From NCBI GenBank assembly GCA_039180675.1, contig JBCDDC010000001.1, forward strand, positions 226,140-290,139: a DNA stretch of 64,000 nt, given 5' to 3'. The stretch comes from Thermohalobaculum sp039180675 (GTDB lineage: Bacteria > Pseudomonadota > Alphaproteobacteria > Rhodobacterales > Rhodobacteraceae). Below are positions 16,217 to 25,628 of the stretch, piece by piece. The translations under genes and the position numbers were made by a program. The notes under the pieces were generated by a model, which saw only the letters and a program-made list of their open reading frames with translations, searched no databases and was not told the DNA's origin. Each line of letters starts with the position of its first letter. Position 1 is the stretch's first letter.

Positions 16217-17352
16217 GCGCCGTATCCTTTCAATGCGAGGCTCGCGTTCAGCCAGTTGATCGCCTGCGCCATGGCGAAGTTCACCAGCAGGAAACCGGCC
16301 ATGAGGATGGCGATCAGTTCAAGCGTCTGACCGGATTGGGTGATGGATGTTGAGACGATGTAGAAGAGATCCGAGAAGCCGATCGCGACGCCAATCGTCG
16401 TCGCCTTCATGATGAAGATCCATTGATTGCCGAGTGGCGGGATGATCGAGCGCAGGGCCATCGGCACCTTGATCGTCCACCAGATCGCGAGATCGCTGAG
16501 CCCGAGGCTGTTCCCTGCTTCGACCAAGCCCTTCGGGACCTCCGACAGCCCGCCCCGGACGACTTCGCCAATGTACGCGGCGCCATAGAGCACGATGCCT
16601 ATGATCATGGCGACCAGCTCCACTGACAGGGTTAGCCCGCCCACGAAGCGCAGCCCCTTCAGCTCCGGGATCGAGAGGACGCTCTGATCCGCTGGCGTGA
16701 AAATAAATCCGGCAAACGCGAGCGCCACCGTGGTTCCCGCCAGCCAGATCCAAAATGCTGAAAGCCCGGACCGCGCCCAGCGGGCAGCTCCAACACCCAG
16801 CAGGATCGAGCAGACCGCAGCCCCGGCCGCGACCCCGATCGGGATGTTGAGTACCGGCACGAAGATCCCCCGGTTTGACATAAAGACCGCATCAAAGAGC
16901 GTAAGGGACTGCCGGGGTGAGGGAAAATGGATCAGGATTGCATAAAGAAAGACGATCTGCAGGATCAGCGGAATGTTGCGGAAGATCTGGATGTAGAGGC
17001 CGGAGATCGCCTGCAGACCAAGGTTCCGGCTATCTCGCAATGTCCCGATCACGAAGCCCAGGATCGTCGCGAAGAAGATCGAGATAAAGCCGACGAAGAG
17101 CGTGTTCAGGAACCCGATCAGCAGGGTCCGCGCATAGCTATCATCGATCGCCCGCTCGATGAGGGAGAACGAATAGCTCCAGCCCGTGGACCGCTCGAGG
17201 AATGAAAAGCCAGAGGTGATGCCGAGCGCTGTGAGGTTGATCTGCGCGCTCCGCACCGCGCTTACGATCACGACAAGCACCAGAATGACGAGGCCCACCT
17301 GCAAAGCAAGTTCTTGCCTGGTCATGCGGCGGATGTCTTTCCAGCCGAGCAT
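16213..17352 (-). CDS. Amino-acid ABC transporter permease (AapQ/BztB type)
   Basis: I choose ATG at 17352 (379 residues) because GGAGG stands five bases before it; an in-frame GTG at 17460 would add 36 charged residues overlapping the binding-protein gene and has no such site. The first helix is near residues 13-32, followed by a periplasmic stretch and the split permease core with E-A-G-N-S-L-G-L-S in the EAA-like loop. It is AapQ/BztB-like by its length and by its position after the binding protein and before an AapM-type partner. It imports a polar amino acid or derivative. Confidence 0.87.
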   Translation of the reverse strand: MLGWKDIRRMTRQELALQVGLVILVLVVIVSAVRSAQINLTALGITSGFSFLERSTGWSYSFSLIERAIDDSYARTLLIGFLNTLFVGFISIFFATILGFVIGTLRDSRNLGLQAISGLYIQIFRNIPLILQIVFLYAILIHFPSPRQSLTLFDAVFMSNRGIFVPVLNIPIGVAAGAAVCSILLGVGAARWARSGLSAFWIWLAGTTVALAFAGFIFTPADQSVLSIPELKGLRFVGGLTLSVELVAMIIGIVLYGAAYIGEVVRGGLSEVPKGLVEAGNSLGLSDLAIWWTIKVPMALRSIIPPLGNQWIFIMKATTIGVAIGFSDLFYIVSTSITQSGQTLELIAILMAGFLLVNFAMAQAINWLNASLALKGYGA

Positions 17353-17417
17353 CCTGGCCTCCGCGACCGGTTCCAGGGCCGCCCCGAACGAGGGGACGGC
17401 CCATTCCGTATTGTCCC

Positions 17418-18458
17418 TTAGTCGAGGATCGGTGCGTAAAGAACGCCGCCTTCGCTCCACAGGTTGTTGAGGCCGCGATCGAGCTTATAGGGCGAGCCGC
17501 CGCCCAGATTGCGCTCGTAGATCTCGCCGAAGTTTCCAAACTCCGCGATCATCTCACGGGCCCAAGTGTCGCGGAGACCGAGGCGTTCCCCCATTCCCGG
17601 GTCGACGCCTAGCAACCGCGCAACCGTCGGATTCGGCGGGTTTGCTACCATCTCATCCACATTGGCCGATGTGACGCCCAGTTCCTCAGCCTTGATCAGT
17701 GCCGCGAGCATCCAATTGACGATGTCCACCCACTCCTCGTCTCCTTGGCGCATCGCAGCCGAAATCGGCTCCGAGGAGAGTTTGTCATCCAGGATCACAT
17801 GCGTATCCGGATTGTCGATCTGCGTTGCGCGTACCACGGCGAGGTTCGGCCCCCATGCGGCATAGGCATCACAGCGCCCGGATGTGTAGGCTGAAATCAC
17901 CTCCGCCGTTTTCTCGAAGCTCACCATCGTGTGCTCGATATTCTCGGATTTCAGGTGATCGGCTACAATCCTCTCGATCGTGGTGCCTGCGGCGACGCAG
18001 ACGGTGCCGCCCTCCAGCCCTGCGGATGTTGAAATCCCCAGCTCTTTGCGTGCCATCAGCTGGGCACCGCCGAAGAAGTACGGGATAGAGAATTGCAGGC
18101 CCAGTTCGGTATCACGGCCCATGGTCCAGCCGGTTGCCTTGATGACCACATCCACATCGCCCGATTGGAGCGCGGGGAAACGCTGCGCCCAGCTCAGGGG
18201 GACGATCTGTGCCTTGGAGGAATCGCCCAGAACGGCCACGGTAAGCGCGCGGCACAGGTCGATGTCCAACCCCTTCCACTCGTTCCTGTCGTTGACCTCG
18301 ACAAATCCGAAATAGCTGCCGTTATGGCCCGAACACAGCAGGGTGCCGCGCTCCTGTATCGTTTTTAAGGTGGGGCTTTCGGCGATAGCCGCGCCGCCGC
18401 TTGCCATCAGTCCGGCCGCTGCGATGGCAGCTTTGGTCCAACTCCGCAGTCCAGTCAT
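17418..18458 (-). CDS. Periplasmic amino-acid-binding protein (AapJ/BztA type)
   Basis: The 346-residue product has a signal peptide (cut after GGAAIA, about residue 26) and the class-3 binding-protein pattern: T-L-K-T-I-Q-E-R-G-T-L-L-C-S-G, then W-K-G-L-D-I-D-L-C-R-A and a late R-L-G-L-R-D-T-W-A segment typical of AapJ/BztA. It delivers substrate to the two permeases encoded next. It opens the operon; its start codon follows AGGGAG and lies 14 bp from the tandem repeats at 18472-18507. General L-amino acids or Glu/Gln/Asp/Asn are the usual ligands of the family. Confidence 0.9.
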   Translation of the reverse strand: MTGLRSWTKAAIAAAGLMASGGAAIAESPTLKTIQERGTLLCSGHNGSYFGFVEVNDRNEWKGLDIDLCRALTVAVLGDSSKAQIVPLSWAQRFPALQSGDVDVVIKATGWTMGRDTELGLQFSIPYFFGGAQLMARKELGISTSAGLEGGTVCVAAGTTIERIVADHLKSENIEHTMVSFEKTAEVISAYTSGRCDAYAAWGPNLAVVRATQIDNPDTHVILDDKLSSEPISAAMRQGDEEWVDIVNWMLAALIKAEELGVTSANVDEMVANPPNPTVARLLGVDPGMGERLGLRDTWAREMIAEFGNFGEIYERNLGGGSPYKLDRGLNNLWSEGGVLYAPILD

Positions 18459-18471
18459 TGCACTCTCCCTG

Positions 18472-18507
18472 ATGTTCTGTATATTGGCACATATATTCTG
18501 TATATTG
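18472..18507. promoter_or_regulatory. Tandem repeat, candidate operator of the transporter/molybdoenzyme operon
   Basis: Two copies of a 15-base element (ATnTTCTGTATATTG at 18472-18486 and 18493-18507) match at 14 of 15 positions and are offset by 21 bp, two helical turns. They sit just upstream of the ribosome binding site of the binding-protein gene, in an A/T-rich patch. The spacing on one DNA face fits a dimer-of-dimers regulator; the operon's own IclR protein is the obvious candidate. The TATATT cores could also serve as -10 boxes. Confidence 0.5.
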
Positions 18508-18715
18508 AGACTGCCAAGGCTCCTTTACAGAGTCAAGTTGGCAGCGTCTTGCAATGGAGTGGAGAGCCAGTCGGCCCTGCCCGTAGAGTTCAGCTCAACT
18601 GCTTCTGGAGAATTCACGGCGAAGCTCTTGCGTCGATCCAAAGAACTCCGGATTGTCATAGGATCGAGCCGACAAGGCGCGTCCCGTATGGACGTGGCGC
18701 TGATTTGAGAGCGGG

Positions 18716-20119
18716 ATGACACGGGAAGACGCACGGGACAGGTCGGTTCACTATTTCGCCTCGGGTGACTTCGAGGCAGATTTGGCCCGTCTGGTGGCGA
18801 TCCCAACGGAAAGCCAGGTCGCCGAGGGCTATCCGCATACCTGCCGGTACCTCGAAGACGAGATCATCCCGATGATCGATGCCATGGGGTTCGCCGCGCG
18901 GGTCTTCGAGAATCCAGTGGAAGGTGTTGGGCCGGTCCTACTGGCGACCCGGGACGAGGGCGCAGATCTGACGGTTCTGGGCTATGGACATGGCGATGTC
19001 ATTCGTGGGCAAGCCGATCAGTGGACCCGCGGCCAGGGCCCTTGGAAGCTCGCGCGTGACGGGGAGCGCCTCTATGGCCGAGGTACAGCGGACAACAAGG
19101 CGCAGCACCTCATCAACCTCTCGGCCATGCGCGCGGTGCTGCAGACCCGTGGCACCCTCGGTTTCAACGCGAAGTTCATCATCGAAATGGCTGAAGAGAA
19201 CGGCAGTCAGGGGTTGCGGGAACTGATGGATGCGAACCGGGATGCATTCGCCGCGGATGTTCTGATCGCTTCTGACGGTCCAAGGGTCAGTCCGGGGCGG
19301 CCGACCGTCTCACTCGGCGCCCGGGGTGCCCTGAATTTCGACCTGATCTGCCGGCTGCGCGACGGCGGGCATCACTCTGGGAATTGGGGCGGGGCGATCG
19401 CAGACCCGGCGATGATCCTCTCCCATGCGCTTGCCAGCATCTGCGGACCGACCGGGCAGATCCTGATCAAGGAATGGCTGCCTCACCCGATGTCGAACGC
19501 GGTTCGCGAGGCGCTGGCCGATATCGAACTGAACCCGGGAGAGGATGGCCCTGCGATTGACCCGGGCTGGGGCGAGCCGGGAATGACGACGGCCGAGAGA
19601 GTCTATGGTTGGAACTCCTTTGCCGTGCTCGCGATGGTGAGCGGCAATCCCGAAGCACCCGTTAACGCGATCCAGCCGGAGGCGCGTGCACACTGCCAGC
19701 TGCGCTACATCGCGGGGACGGATACTGACGATATCCTGCCGGCGCTCCGGCGCCACCTCGATGCGCAAGGCCTCCAAACCGTGCAGGTGGTCCCGCCGGC
19801 GGAAGGGAATGCCGCCGGTTTCGATGCGTCCCGGACCGAGCCGGATCACCCTTGGGCACTTTTCGTGCGCTCTTCGATCTCGAAGACGACTGGTGAAGCG
19901 CCCGCTGTCATTCCACAGATGGGCGGGTCTATCTGCAACGATCTCTTCACCGACTTGCTGGGTATCCCGGCGATCTGGGTTCCGCATTCCTACACGGGCT
20001 GTTCGCAGCACGCGCCGGATGAACACGTTCTGCTCCCCGTCTGCGAAAACGCGCTCGACATCATGGCGGGGCTTTACTCGGATCTTGGGGACGCGTCACT
20101 CAGGCCAGCACCTGAATAG
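18716..20119 (+). CDS. M20-family metallohydrolase (amidohydrolase/dipeptidase)
   Basis: This 467-residue enzyme has the co-catalytic metal ligands of the M20 family: G-H92-G-D94, G-T-A-D126-N-K, the E160-E161 pair in M-A-E-E-N-G-S, and a late C-S-Q-H. It has no signal peptide and is cytoplasmic. M20 enzymes cleave N-acyl amino acids, dipeptides or carbamoyl compounds. It is divergent from the transporter operon (258-bp gap), which suggests that it processes the imported compound before or after the flavin oxidase step. It ends convergent with fdsA. Confidence 0.87.
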   Translation: MTREDARDRSVHYFASGDFEADLARLVAIPTESQVAEGYPHTCRYLEDEIIPMIDAMGFAARVFENPVEGVGPVLLATRDEGADLTVLGYGHGDVIRGQADQWTRGQGPWKLARDGERLYGRGTADNKAQHLINLSAMRAVLQTRGTLGFNAKFIIEMAEENGSQGLRELMDANRDAFAADVLIASDGPRVSPGRPTVSLGARGALNFDLICRLRDGGHHSGNWGGAIADPAMILSHALASICGPTGQILIKEWLPHPMSNAVREALADIELNPGEDGPAIDPGWGEPGMTTAERVYGWNSFAVLAMVSGNPEAPVNAIQPEARAHCQLRYIAGTDTDDILPALRRHLDAQGLQTVQVVPPAEGNAAGFDASRTEPDHPWALFVRSSISKTTGEAPAVIPQMGGSICNDLFTDLLGIPAIWVPHSYTGCSQHAPDEHVLLPVCENALDIMAGLYSDLGDASLRPAPE

Positions 20120-20150
20120 GGGCGCGGTCGCCAGGAGGTTAGCCGCGCCC
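20119..20150. terminator. Hairpin between convergent M20 hydrolase and fdsA
   Basis: GGGCGCGG (20120-20127) pairs perfectly with CCGCGCCC (20143-20150) around a 15-base loop, in the 38-bp gap between two converging genes. It would act in both directions. No U-run follows, as is common in GC-rich alphaproteobacteria. Confidence 0.5.
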
Positions 20151-20157
20151 GCTGGAT

Positions 20158-22938
20158 CTACTCAGCAGCGACCAATTCGCCATCCACCTTCTCCACCCGG
20201 CAAGCGGAGAATTTGAACTCGGGTATCTTGCCATATGGATCGAGCTGCGGGTTGGTGAGCGTATTGGCCGCCGCCTCCACATAGGCGAAAGGCACAAAGA
20301 CCATGTCCTCGGCAATGGCCCTGTCGGCCCTCGCCATGATCTCGATCGACCCGCGCCGCGTCTCGATCTTCAGCATCTCTCCGGGCGCCACGCCCAGCCG
20401 CCGGAGGGTTTTGGGATGCAGCGAGGCGTTCGCCTCAGGCTCCGCCCAGTCGAGAACGCTCGCCCGCCGGGTCATGGAGCCCGTGTGCCAGTGCTCCAAC
20501 TGCCGGCCCGTCGTCATGATGAACGGATACTCTGCATCGGGCGACTCCGCCGGGGGCACGATCTTCGCCGGGGTGAACTTTGCGCGACCCTCTGCCCGCG
20601 GGAAGGCGTCGCCGAACACGATGGCCTGGCCCGGATCTTCCGGCGACAGCGATGGGTACGTGACGGCGTTCTGGTTCTCCAGCCGCTCCCACGTGATGTT
20701 GTCGAGCGACTTCATCGACAGCTTCATCTCGTTGAAGATGTCCATCGGGTGCGTGTAGCCCCAATCGAGACCAAGCCGCTTGGCGATCTCATTGGCGATC
20801 CACCAATCCTCTTCCGCCTGACCGGGGCCTGGCACGGCAGCACGGCCCATCTGGACCTGACGGTTGGTGTTCGTCACCGTGCCGCGTTTCTCCGGCCATG
20901 CTTTCGCGGGGAGGATCACGTCCGCGAAGTTGGCGGTCTCGGTCAGGAAGATGTCCTGCACCACCAGATGCTCCAGCCGCGCAAGGCCCTCGCGGGCGTG
21001 CTCCACATCCGGGTCGGACATGGCCGGGTTCTCGCCCAGCACGTAGAGGCCTTTGATCTTGCGGTCGTACATGGCATCGACCATCTCAACGACCGTCAGG
21101 CCCGGATTTGGGTCGATCTCGGTCTTCCAGATCTCCTCGAAGAGATTGCGCACCGGCTCTTGACCCACCGGCTGGTAGTCCGGCAGCACCATCGGAATCA
21201 GACCCGCGTCGGAGGCACCCTGGACATTGTTCTGACCGCGCAGCGGATGCAGACCGGCACCGGGGCGCCCGACATGCCCGCACATGAGTGCCAGCGAGAT
21301 CAGGCAGCGGGCGTTATCCGTGCCGTGGATGTGTTGGCTGACCCCCATGCCCCAGAAGATCATTCCGGCCTCGGCCCGCGCGAAGGTGCGCGCCACATCG
21401 CGAAGAACATCCGGCTCGATCCCGCAGATCTCCGACATCTTCTCGGGCGAGAACCCGTCGAGATGGGCTTTCATCTCGTCAAAGCCTTCGGTCATCGCCT
21501 GGATATACTGGCGGTCGTAAAGCTCCTCCTCGACGATCACGTGCATGATCGCGTTCAGCATCGCTACATCAGCGCCCGGGCGGAACTGCAGCATGTGGCT
21601 GGCGTAGCGCTTCAGCCCGTGGCCCCGCGGATCCATGATGATCAGCTTGCCACCACGCTTGGCAAACTGTTTGAAATAGGTGGCGGCGACTGGGTGGTTC
21701 TCCAACGGATTGCAGCCGATCATGATCGCGCAGTCGGCGTTCTCGATCTCGTTGAAGGTCGCGGTCACTGCGCCAGAACCGACATTTTCCATCAATGCCG
21801 CCACGGAGGATGCATGGCAGAGCCGGGTGCAGTGATCCACGTTGTTGTGGCCGAAGCCCGCGCGGATGATCTTCTGGAAGATGTAGGCTTCCTCATTCGA
21901 GCATTTTGCCGAGCCGAAACCCGCGACGGCCTTACCGCCATGCTCGTCACGGAGCGCTGCGAGGCCGCCCGCGGCTGCATCGAGTGCTTCTTCCCAGGTC
22001 GCCTCCCGGAAATGGGTCCACGGGTTCGAGGGATCGACATTCAGGCCCTTCTCAGGCGCATCCTCACGCCGGATCAGCGGCGTGGTCAGACGGTGCGGGT
22101 GGGCGACATAGTCGAAACCGAAGCGTCCCTTGACGCAGAGACGATTTTCGTTCGCAGGCCCCTCGATCCCGTCGACACGGACGATCTTCTCGTCCTTGAT
22201 CTTGAAGCTGAGCTGACAGCCGACGCCGCAATAGGGGCAGACCGACTCGACCTCGCGATCATAGTCCTTGCTGTCGCCGCGCTGAGCATCATCGAGCTCG
22301 GTCGAGGGCATCAGCGCGCCGGTTGGACAGGCCTGGACGCATTCGCCGCAGGCGACGCATGTCGAATTGCCCATCGGGTCGTTCATGTCGAAGACAATCT
22401 GGGAGTCGTGGCCGCGTCCCGCCATCCCGATCACATCGTTGACCTGCACTTCGCGACAGGCTCGGACGCAGAGGTTGCAACTGATGCACGCGTCCAGATT
22501 GACCTTCATGGCCAGATGGCTGGCGTCGAGCAGCGGAACCCGCTCTGCCTCAATCTTCGGGAACCGGCTTTCCGAGACGCCCTGAATGTCCGCCATGTCC
22601 CAGAGATGGGAGGATTTGTCGTGTGCCTCCTCCCGCTCAGGCTGGTCGGCGACCAGAAGCTCCATGACCATCTTGCGCGCCTTGTCAGCTCGCTCGCACT
22701 GGCTGTTGACGACCATGCCTTCGGCCGGCTCGCGGATGCAGGAGGCTGCGAGCACTCGCTCCCCCTCGATCTCCACCATGCAGGCCCGGCAATTGCCGTC
22801 CGAGCGGTAGCCAGGCGAGTCCTTGTGGCAGAGATGCGGGATCCGCGTGCCGACGCGCTTAGCCACTTCCCAAATGCTCTCGCCGGGTGCTGCGTCGACT
22901 TCATGGCCGTCGAGGGTGAATTTGATCCGGTCGGTCAT
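20158..22938 (-). CDS. fdsA: NAD-dependent formate dehydrogenase, molybdenum catalytic subunit
   Basis: From ATG at 22938 (MTDRIKF) the product is 926 residues; an in-frame start 99 bases upstream lies within fdsB and is rejected. Domains in order: a NuoG-like [2Fe-2S] region (CHKDSPGYR, CRAC), [4Fe-4S] sites (CISCNLC, CVACGEC), a further Cys cluster (CPYCGVGC), the Mo-bisMGD domain with the catalytic pair C374-H375 in R-L-C-H-A-S-S, and the C-terminal MGD-binding domain. It oxidises formate to CO2 in the cytoplasm and passes electrons to the diaphorase subunit, whose stop lies 2 bases upstream. FdhD (42636-43505) should sulfurate its cofactor. Confidence 0.93.
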   Translation of the reverse strand: MTDRIKFTLDGHEVDAAPGESIWEVAKRVGTRIPHLCHKDSPGYRSDGNCRACMVEIEGERVLAASCIREPAEGMVVNSQCERADKARKMVMELLVADQPEREEAHDKSSHLWDMADIQGVSESRFPKIEAERVPLLDASHLAMKVNLDACISCNLCVRACREVQVNDVIGMAGRGHDSQIVFDMNDPMGNSTCVACGECVQACPTGALMPSTELDDAQRGDSKDYDREVESVCPYCGVGCQLSFKIKDEKIVRVDGIEGPANENRLCVKGRFGFDYVAHPHRLTTPLIRREDAPEKGLNVDPSNPWTHFREATWEEALDAAAGGLAALRDEHGGKAVAGFGSAKCSNEEAYIFQKIIRAGFGHNNVDHCTRLCHASSVAALMENVGSGAVTATFNEIENADCAIMIGCNPLENHPVAATYFKQFAKRGGKLIIMDPRGHGLKRYASHMLQFRPGADVAMLNAIMHVIVEEELYDRQYIQAMTEGFDEMKAHLDGFSPEKMSEICGIEPDVLRDVARTFARAEAGMIFWGMGVSQHIHGTDNARCLISLALMCGHVGRPGAGLHPLRGQNNVQGASDAGLIPMVLPDYQPVGQEPVRNLFEEIWKTEIDPNPGLTVVEMVDAMYDRKIKGLYVLGENPAMSDPDVEHAREGLARLEHLVVQDIFLTETANFADVILPAKAWPEKRGTVTNTNRQVQMGRAAVPGPGQAEEDWWIANEIAKRLGLDWGYTHPMDIFNEMKLSMKSLDNITWERLENQNAVTYPSLSPEDPGQAIVFGDAFPRAEGRAKFTPAKIVPPAESPDAEYPFIMTTGRQLEHWHTGSMTRRASVLDWAEPEANASLHPKTLRRLGVAPGEMLKIETRRGSIEIMARADRAIAEDMVFVPFAYVEAAANTLTNPQLDPYGKIPEFKFSACRVEKVDGELVAAE

Positions 22939-22940
22939 CT

Positions 22941-24647
22941 TCAGATTTCCTCGGGAAAGTGTTTCATCGTCAATTTGATCGGGTTGGGCGCCGCCTGGCC
23001 GAGACCGCAGATCGAGGCATCGACCATGATCTCGCACAGCTCACCCAGGAGATCCTGATCCCACTTGTCAGCCTGCATCAGCTTCACCGCCTTCTCGCAG
23101 CCGACCCGGCAGGGGGTGCATTGCCCGCAGCTTTCGTCCTCAAAGAAGCGCAGCATGTTGATCGCCGCATCGCGCGCCTTGTCCTTGTCGGACAGAACCA
23201 CGACCGCCGCGGACCCAATAAAGCTGCCATGGGGCTGGAGCGTATCGAAATCGAGCGGGATGTCGTTCATCGAGGCCGGGAGAATACCCGAGGACGGGCC
23301 GCCGGGCTGATAAGCCTTGAAGTTGTGCCCCTCCGCCATGCCACCGCAGGCTTCGATGATGTCCGTGATCGTCGATCCGGCGGGCAGCAGCTTCACGCCC
23401 GGGTTCTTTACCCGGCCCGAAACTGAATAGCTGCGTAGACCTTTGCGCCCGTTTTTCTCGGTCGTGTTCAGGCACTCCGGCCCCTCACGGCAGATCTTGC
23501 AGACCCAGTAGAGCGTCTCGATGTTGTGCACGAGGGTCGGGCGGTCGAAGATGCCCACCTGAGCAACGTACGGGGGGCGATGGCGCGGCAGACCGCGCTT
23601 CCCCTCGATCGACTCGATCATCGCGCTTTCTTCACCGCAGATATAGGCACCGGCCCCGCGGCGCAGATCGATGTAGTCCGGCTTGACGATACCGGCCTCT
23701 TCTAAGGCCCGGATCTCGGTCGCGAGGATCTTGAGCACCGCCGGATACTCGTCGCGCATGTAGATGAAACACTTCTCCGCATCGACAGCCCAGGCGGCGA
23801 TCAGCATGCCCTCAAGGAAGAGATGCGGTGTGCGCTCGAGATAATAACGGTCCTTGAAGGTCCCGGGCTCGCCCTCGTCGCCATTCACAGCAAGGTATTT
23901 CGTTCCTTTTGCACCGCGCACAAAACTCCACTTCCGGCCCGAGGGAAAGCCCGCCCCACCAAGGCCGCGAAGGCCGGACTCAAGCACTGTCTCCTGCACT
24001 TCGTCGGGCGTCTTCGCCCCGCCGCGTAGCGCCTTAAGTGTCTCATACCCGCCATTTGCGGAATAAGCGGCATAGGCCTCGTAGTCTGGGATATACGCAT
24101 GAGTGTCGTCATTCGCGATCGCGTCCGCAACCTTCTCTGGCGTCGCGAAGTCGATATGGTTATGGCCAAGCTCCAGCGTCGGTGCCGTGTCGCAGCGGCC
24201 CATGCACGGCGCGCGGAGCACACGCACCTCGCGTCCGCCGTTGTACTGCTCAGCCAGCTTGGCCATCAGTTCCTGAGCGCCCGCCAACTCGCAGGAGAGG
24301 CTGTCACAGACCCGGATCGTGAGCGCCGGTGGCATCTCCTCGCCTTCCTTGATCACGTCGAAATGGGCGTAGAAGGTCGCGACCTCGTAGACCTCGGATT
24401 GCGACAGCCGCATTTCCTCGGAGAGAGCGCGGAGATGAGCCGCGGAAAGCCCGTGATACTTGTCCTGAATCAGATGAAGAAACTCGATCAGAAGGTCGCG
24501 ACGGCGCGGGCGTTCGCCCAGAAGCGCTCGCACCTCAGCGAGTGCCTGGTCGTCGAACTGCCTTCCCTTTGGAGTATGCCGGCCCTTGCCTTTGCCGGAT
24601 TTCCAGACGCCCTTACGGTCGCCGTTGGAGATATCAAGCGGACTCAC
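22941..24647 (-). CDS. fdsB: Formate dehydrogenase diaphorase subunit, fused gamma/beta (FdsG-FdsB)
   Basis: The 568-residue product is a fusion. Residues about 30-185 match the NuoE/FdsG [2Fe-2S] thioredoxin-like domain (VCDSLSC, then APCMGRCDTAP). Residues about 200-560 match NuoF/FdsB with the NADH/FMN Gly-rich segments (G-L-R-G-L-G-G-A-G-F-P-S-G-R; N-G-D-E-G-E-P-G-T-F-K-D-R) and a [4Fe-4S] site (CGQCTPC). It passes electrons from formate to NAD+. The start is GTG. It is followed by fdsA after a 2-bp gap and preceded by a LysR gene, 93 bp away. Confidence 0.92.
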   Translation of the reverse strand: MSPLDISNGDRKGVWKSGKGKGRHTPKGRQFDDQALAEVRALLGERPRRRDLLIEFLHLIQDKYHGLSAAHLRALSEEMRLSQSEVYEVATFYAHFDVIKEGEEMPPALTIRVCDSLSCELAGAQELMAKLAEQYNGGREVRVLRAPCMGRCDTAPTLELGHNHIDFATPEKVADAIANDDTHAYIPDYEAYAAYSANGGYETLKALRGGAKTPDEVQETVLESGLRGLGGAGFPSGRKWSFVRGAKGTKYLAVNGDEGEPGTFKDRYYLERTPHLFLEGMLIAAWAVDAEKCFIYMRDEYPAVLKILATEIRALEEAGIVKPDYIDLRRGAGAYICGEESAMIESIEGKRGLPRHRPPYVAQVGIFDRPTLVHNIETLYWVCKICREGPECLNTTEKNGRKGLRSYSVSGRVKNPGVKLLPAGSTITDIIEACGGMAEGHNFKAYQPGGPSSGILPASMNDIPLDFDTLQPHGSFIGSAAVVVLSDKDKARDAAINMLRFFEDESCGQCTPCRVGCEKAVKLMQADKWDQDLLGELCEIMVDASICGLGQAAPNPIKLTMKHFPEEI

Positions 24648-24740
24648 GGCTCACCTCTCTTTGCTAGAGATCCATCGTCACTAAGCAAGAAAGCCATAAT
24701 TGTTGCAAATCGAAATCGTGGAAGGTGCGATCACGTTAGC

Positions 24741-25628
24741 TTATGGTGCGGGTGCGAAGATCGTTTGTTCTAGCGCCTCAACCGCAGGCAGTGCCGGCTC
24801 GCGGTCCGACGTCACCAGGCTGATCGGTTTGACCACATCCGGGTCCACAAGCCTGAGGCGCACAAGATCGAACGTGCCACCGAAAGTCTCACCTAATATC
24901 GTTGGCGCGATCGTCGCTGCCGTTCCATTGGCGACCTGCAGAAGAGCGGCGGTGAACGCGTTGGTCTCCATCACCGGCCGCGGAACTGCCTTGGCGGCGC
25001 CGAAAGCATCATCGACGATTTTCCGGTTGAGCATATTGCGGGTCAGCAGACACAGGGGAAAACTCGCCGCATCTTGCCACGAAATCTTGTCCCTCCGCCC
25101 GTCTGCAAGGCTGCTCGGCACAAGGAGTTCATAGCGCTCGTCCATGACCTTCATGCTCCTGCAACCTGAAGGCAGAGCCTTCTCCTCATAGGTGATGCCG
25201 GCATCAAAGGAAAAATTCTGCATGCCCTCGGCAATCTCGCTTGCCGAATGCGAGTAGATCTGGATCGAAAGCTCAGGATACTTGCGTTGAAGCCGGGCTG
25301 AAACAGTGGCCGCGAAGGTCAGCGTCGTGGGGATCGAACCGATCGTCAGATTGCCTGAGAGAACGCCCCGCGCCTGTTCGATCTCCTGACGCAGCCCCCG
25401 GATATCTGCGCTCATCGTCCGGGCCCAGCGGACTGCGATCTCGCCCTCCTGCGTGAAACCCAGAAAGCGGTTGCCGCGCATCACGATTGGGACACCGAGC
25501 GCTTCTTCGAGATTGCGGATACGCGCCGAGAAGGCCGGCTGCGAGATCCCGCACTCCGCCGCGGCGCGAGCGAAGTGTTTGTTGCGGGCGAGCGCCGTGA
25601 GCAACTCCATATCTCTCAGATCTGGCAT
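24741..25628 (-). CDS. LysR-family regulator, probable activator of formate dehydrogenase
   Basis: This 295-residue protein has the LysR winged helix (residues about 1-60; FARAAAECGISQPAFSARIRNLE-type segment) and a periplasmic-binding-like effector domain (about 90-290). It lies directly upstream of fdsGB in the same direction, which is a common arrangement for formate dehydrogenase in this group, so formate-responsive control is likely. The 93-bp gap contains a T-N11-A style A/T patch near 24695-24715. No other target is evident. Confidence 0.88.
   Translation of the reverse strand: MPDLRDMELLTALARNKHFARAAAECGISQPAFSARIRNLEEALGVPIVMRGNRFLGFTQEGEIAVRWARTMSADIRGLRQEIEQARGVLSGNLTIGSIPTTLTFAATVSARLQRKYPELSIQIYSHSASEIAEGMQNFSFDAGITYEEKALPSGCRSMKVMDERYELLVPSSLADGRRDKISWQDAASFPLCLLTRNMLNRKIVDDAFGAAKAVPRPVMETNAFTAALLQVANGTAATIAPTILGETFGGTFDLVRLRLVDPDVVKPISLVTSDREPALPAVEALEQTIFAPAP

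Noticed and set aside
20416..23058. An 880-codon open frame on the plus strand
   Set aside because: It is antisense to fdsA, which has full Fe-S and Mo motifs; the long frame results from G/C-rich codon use. Its residues show no domain and it lacks a ribosome site.
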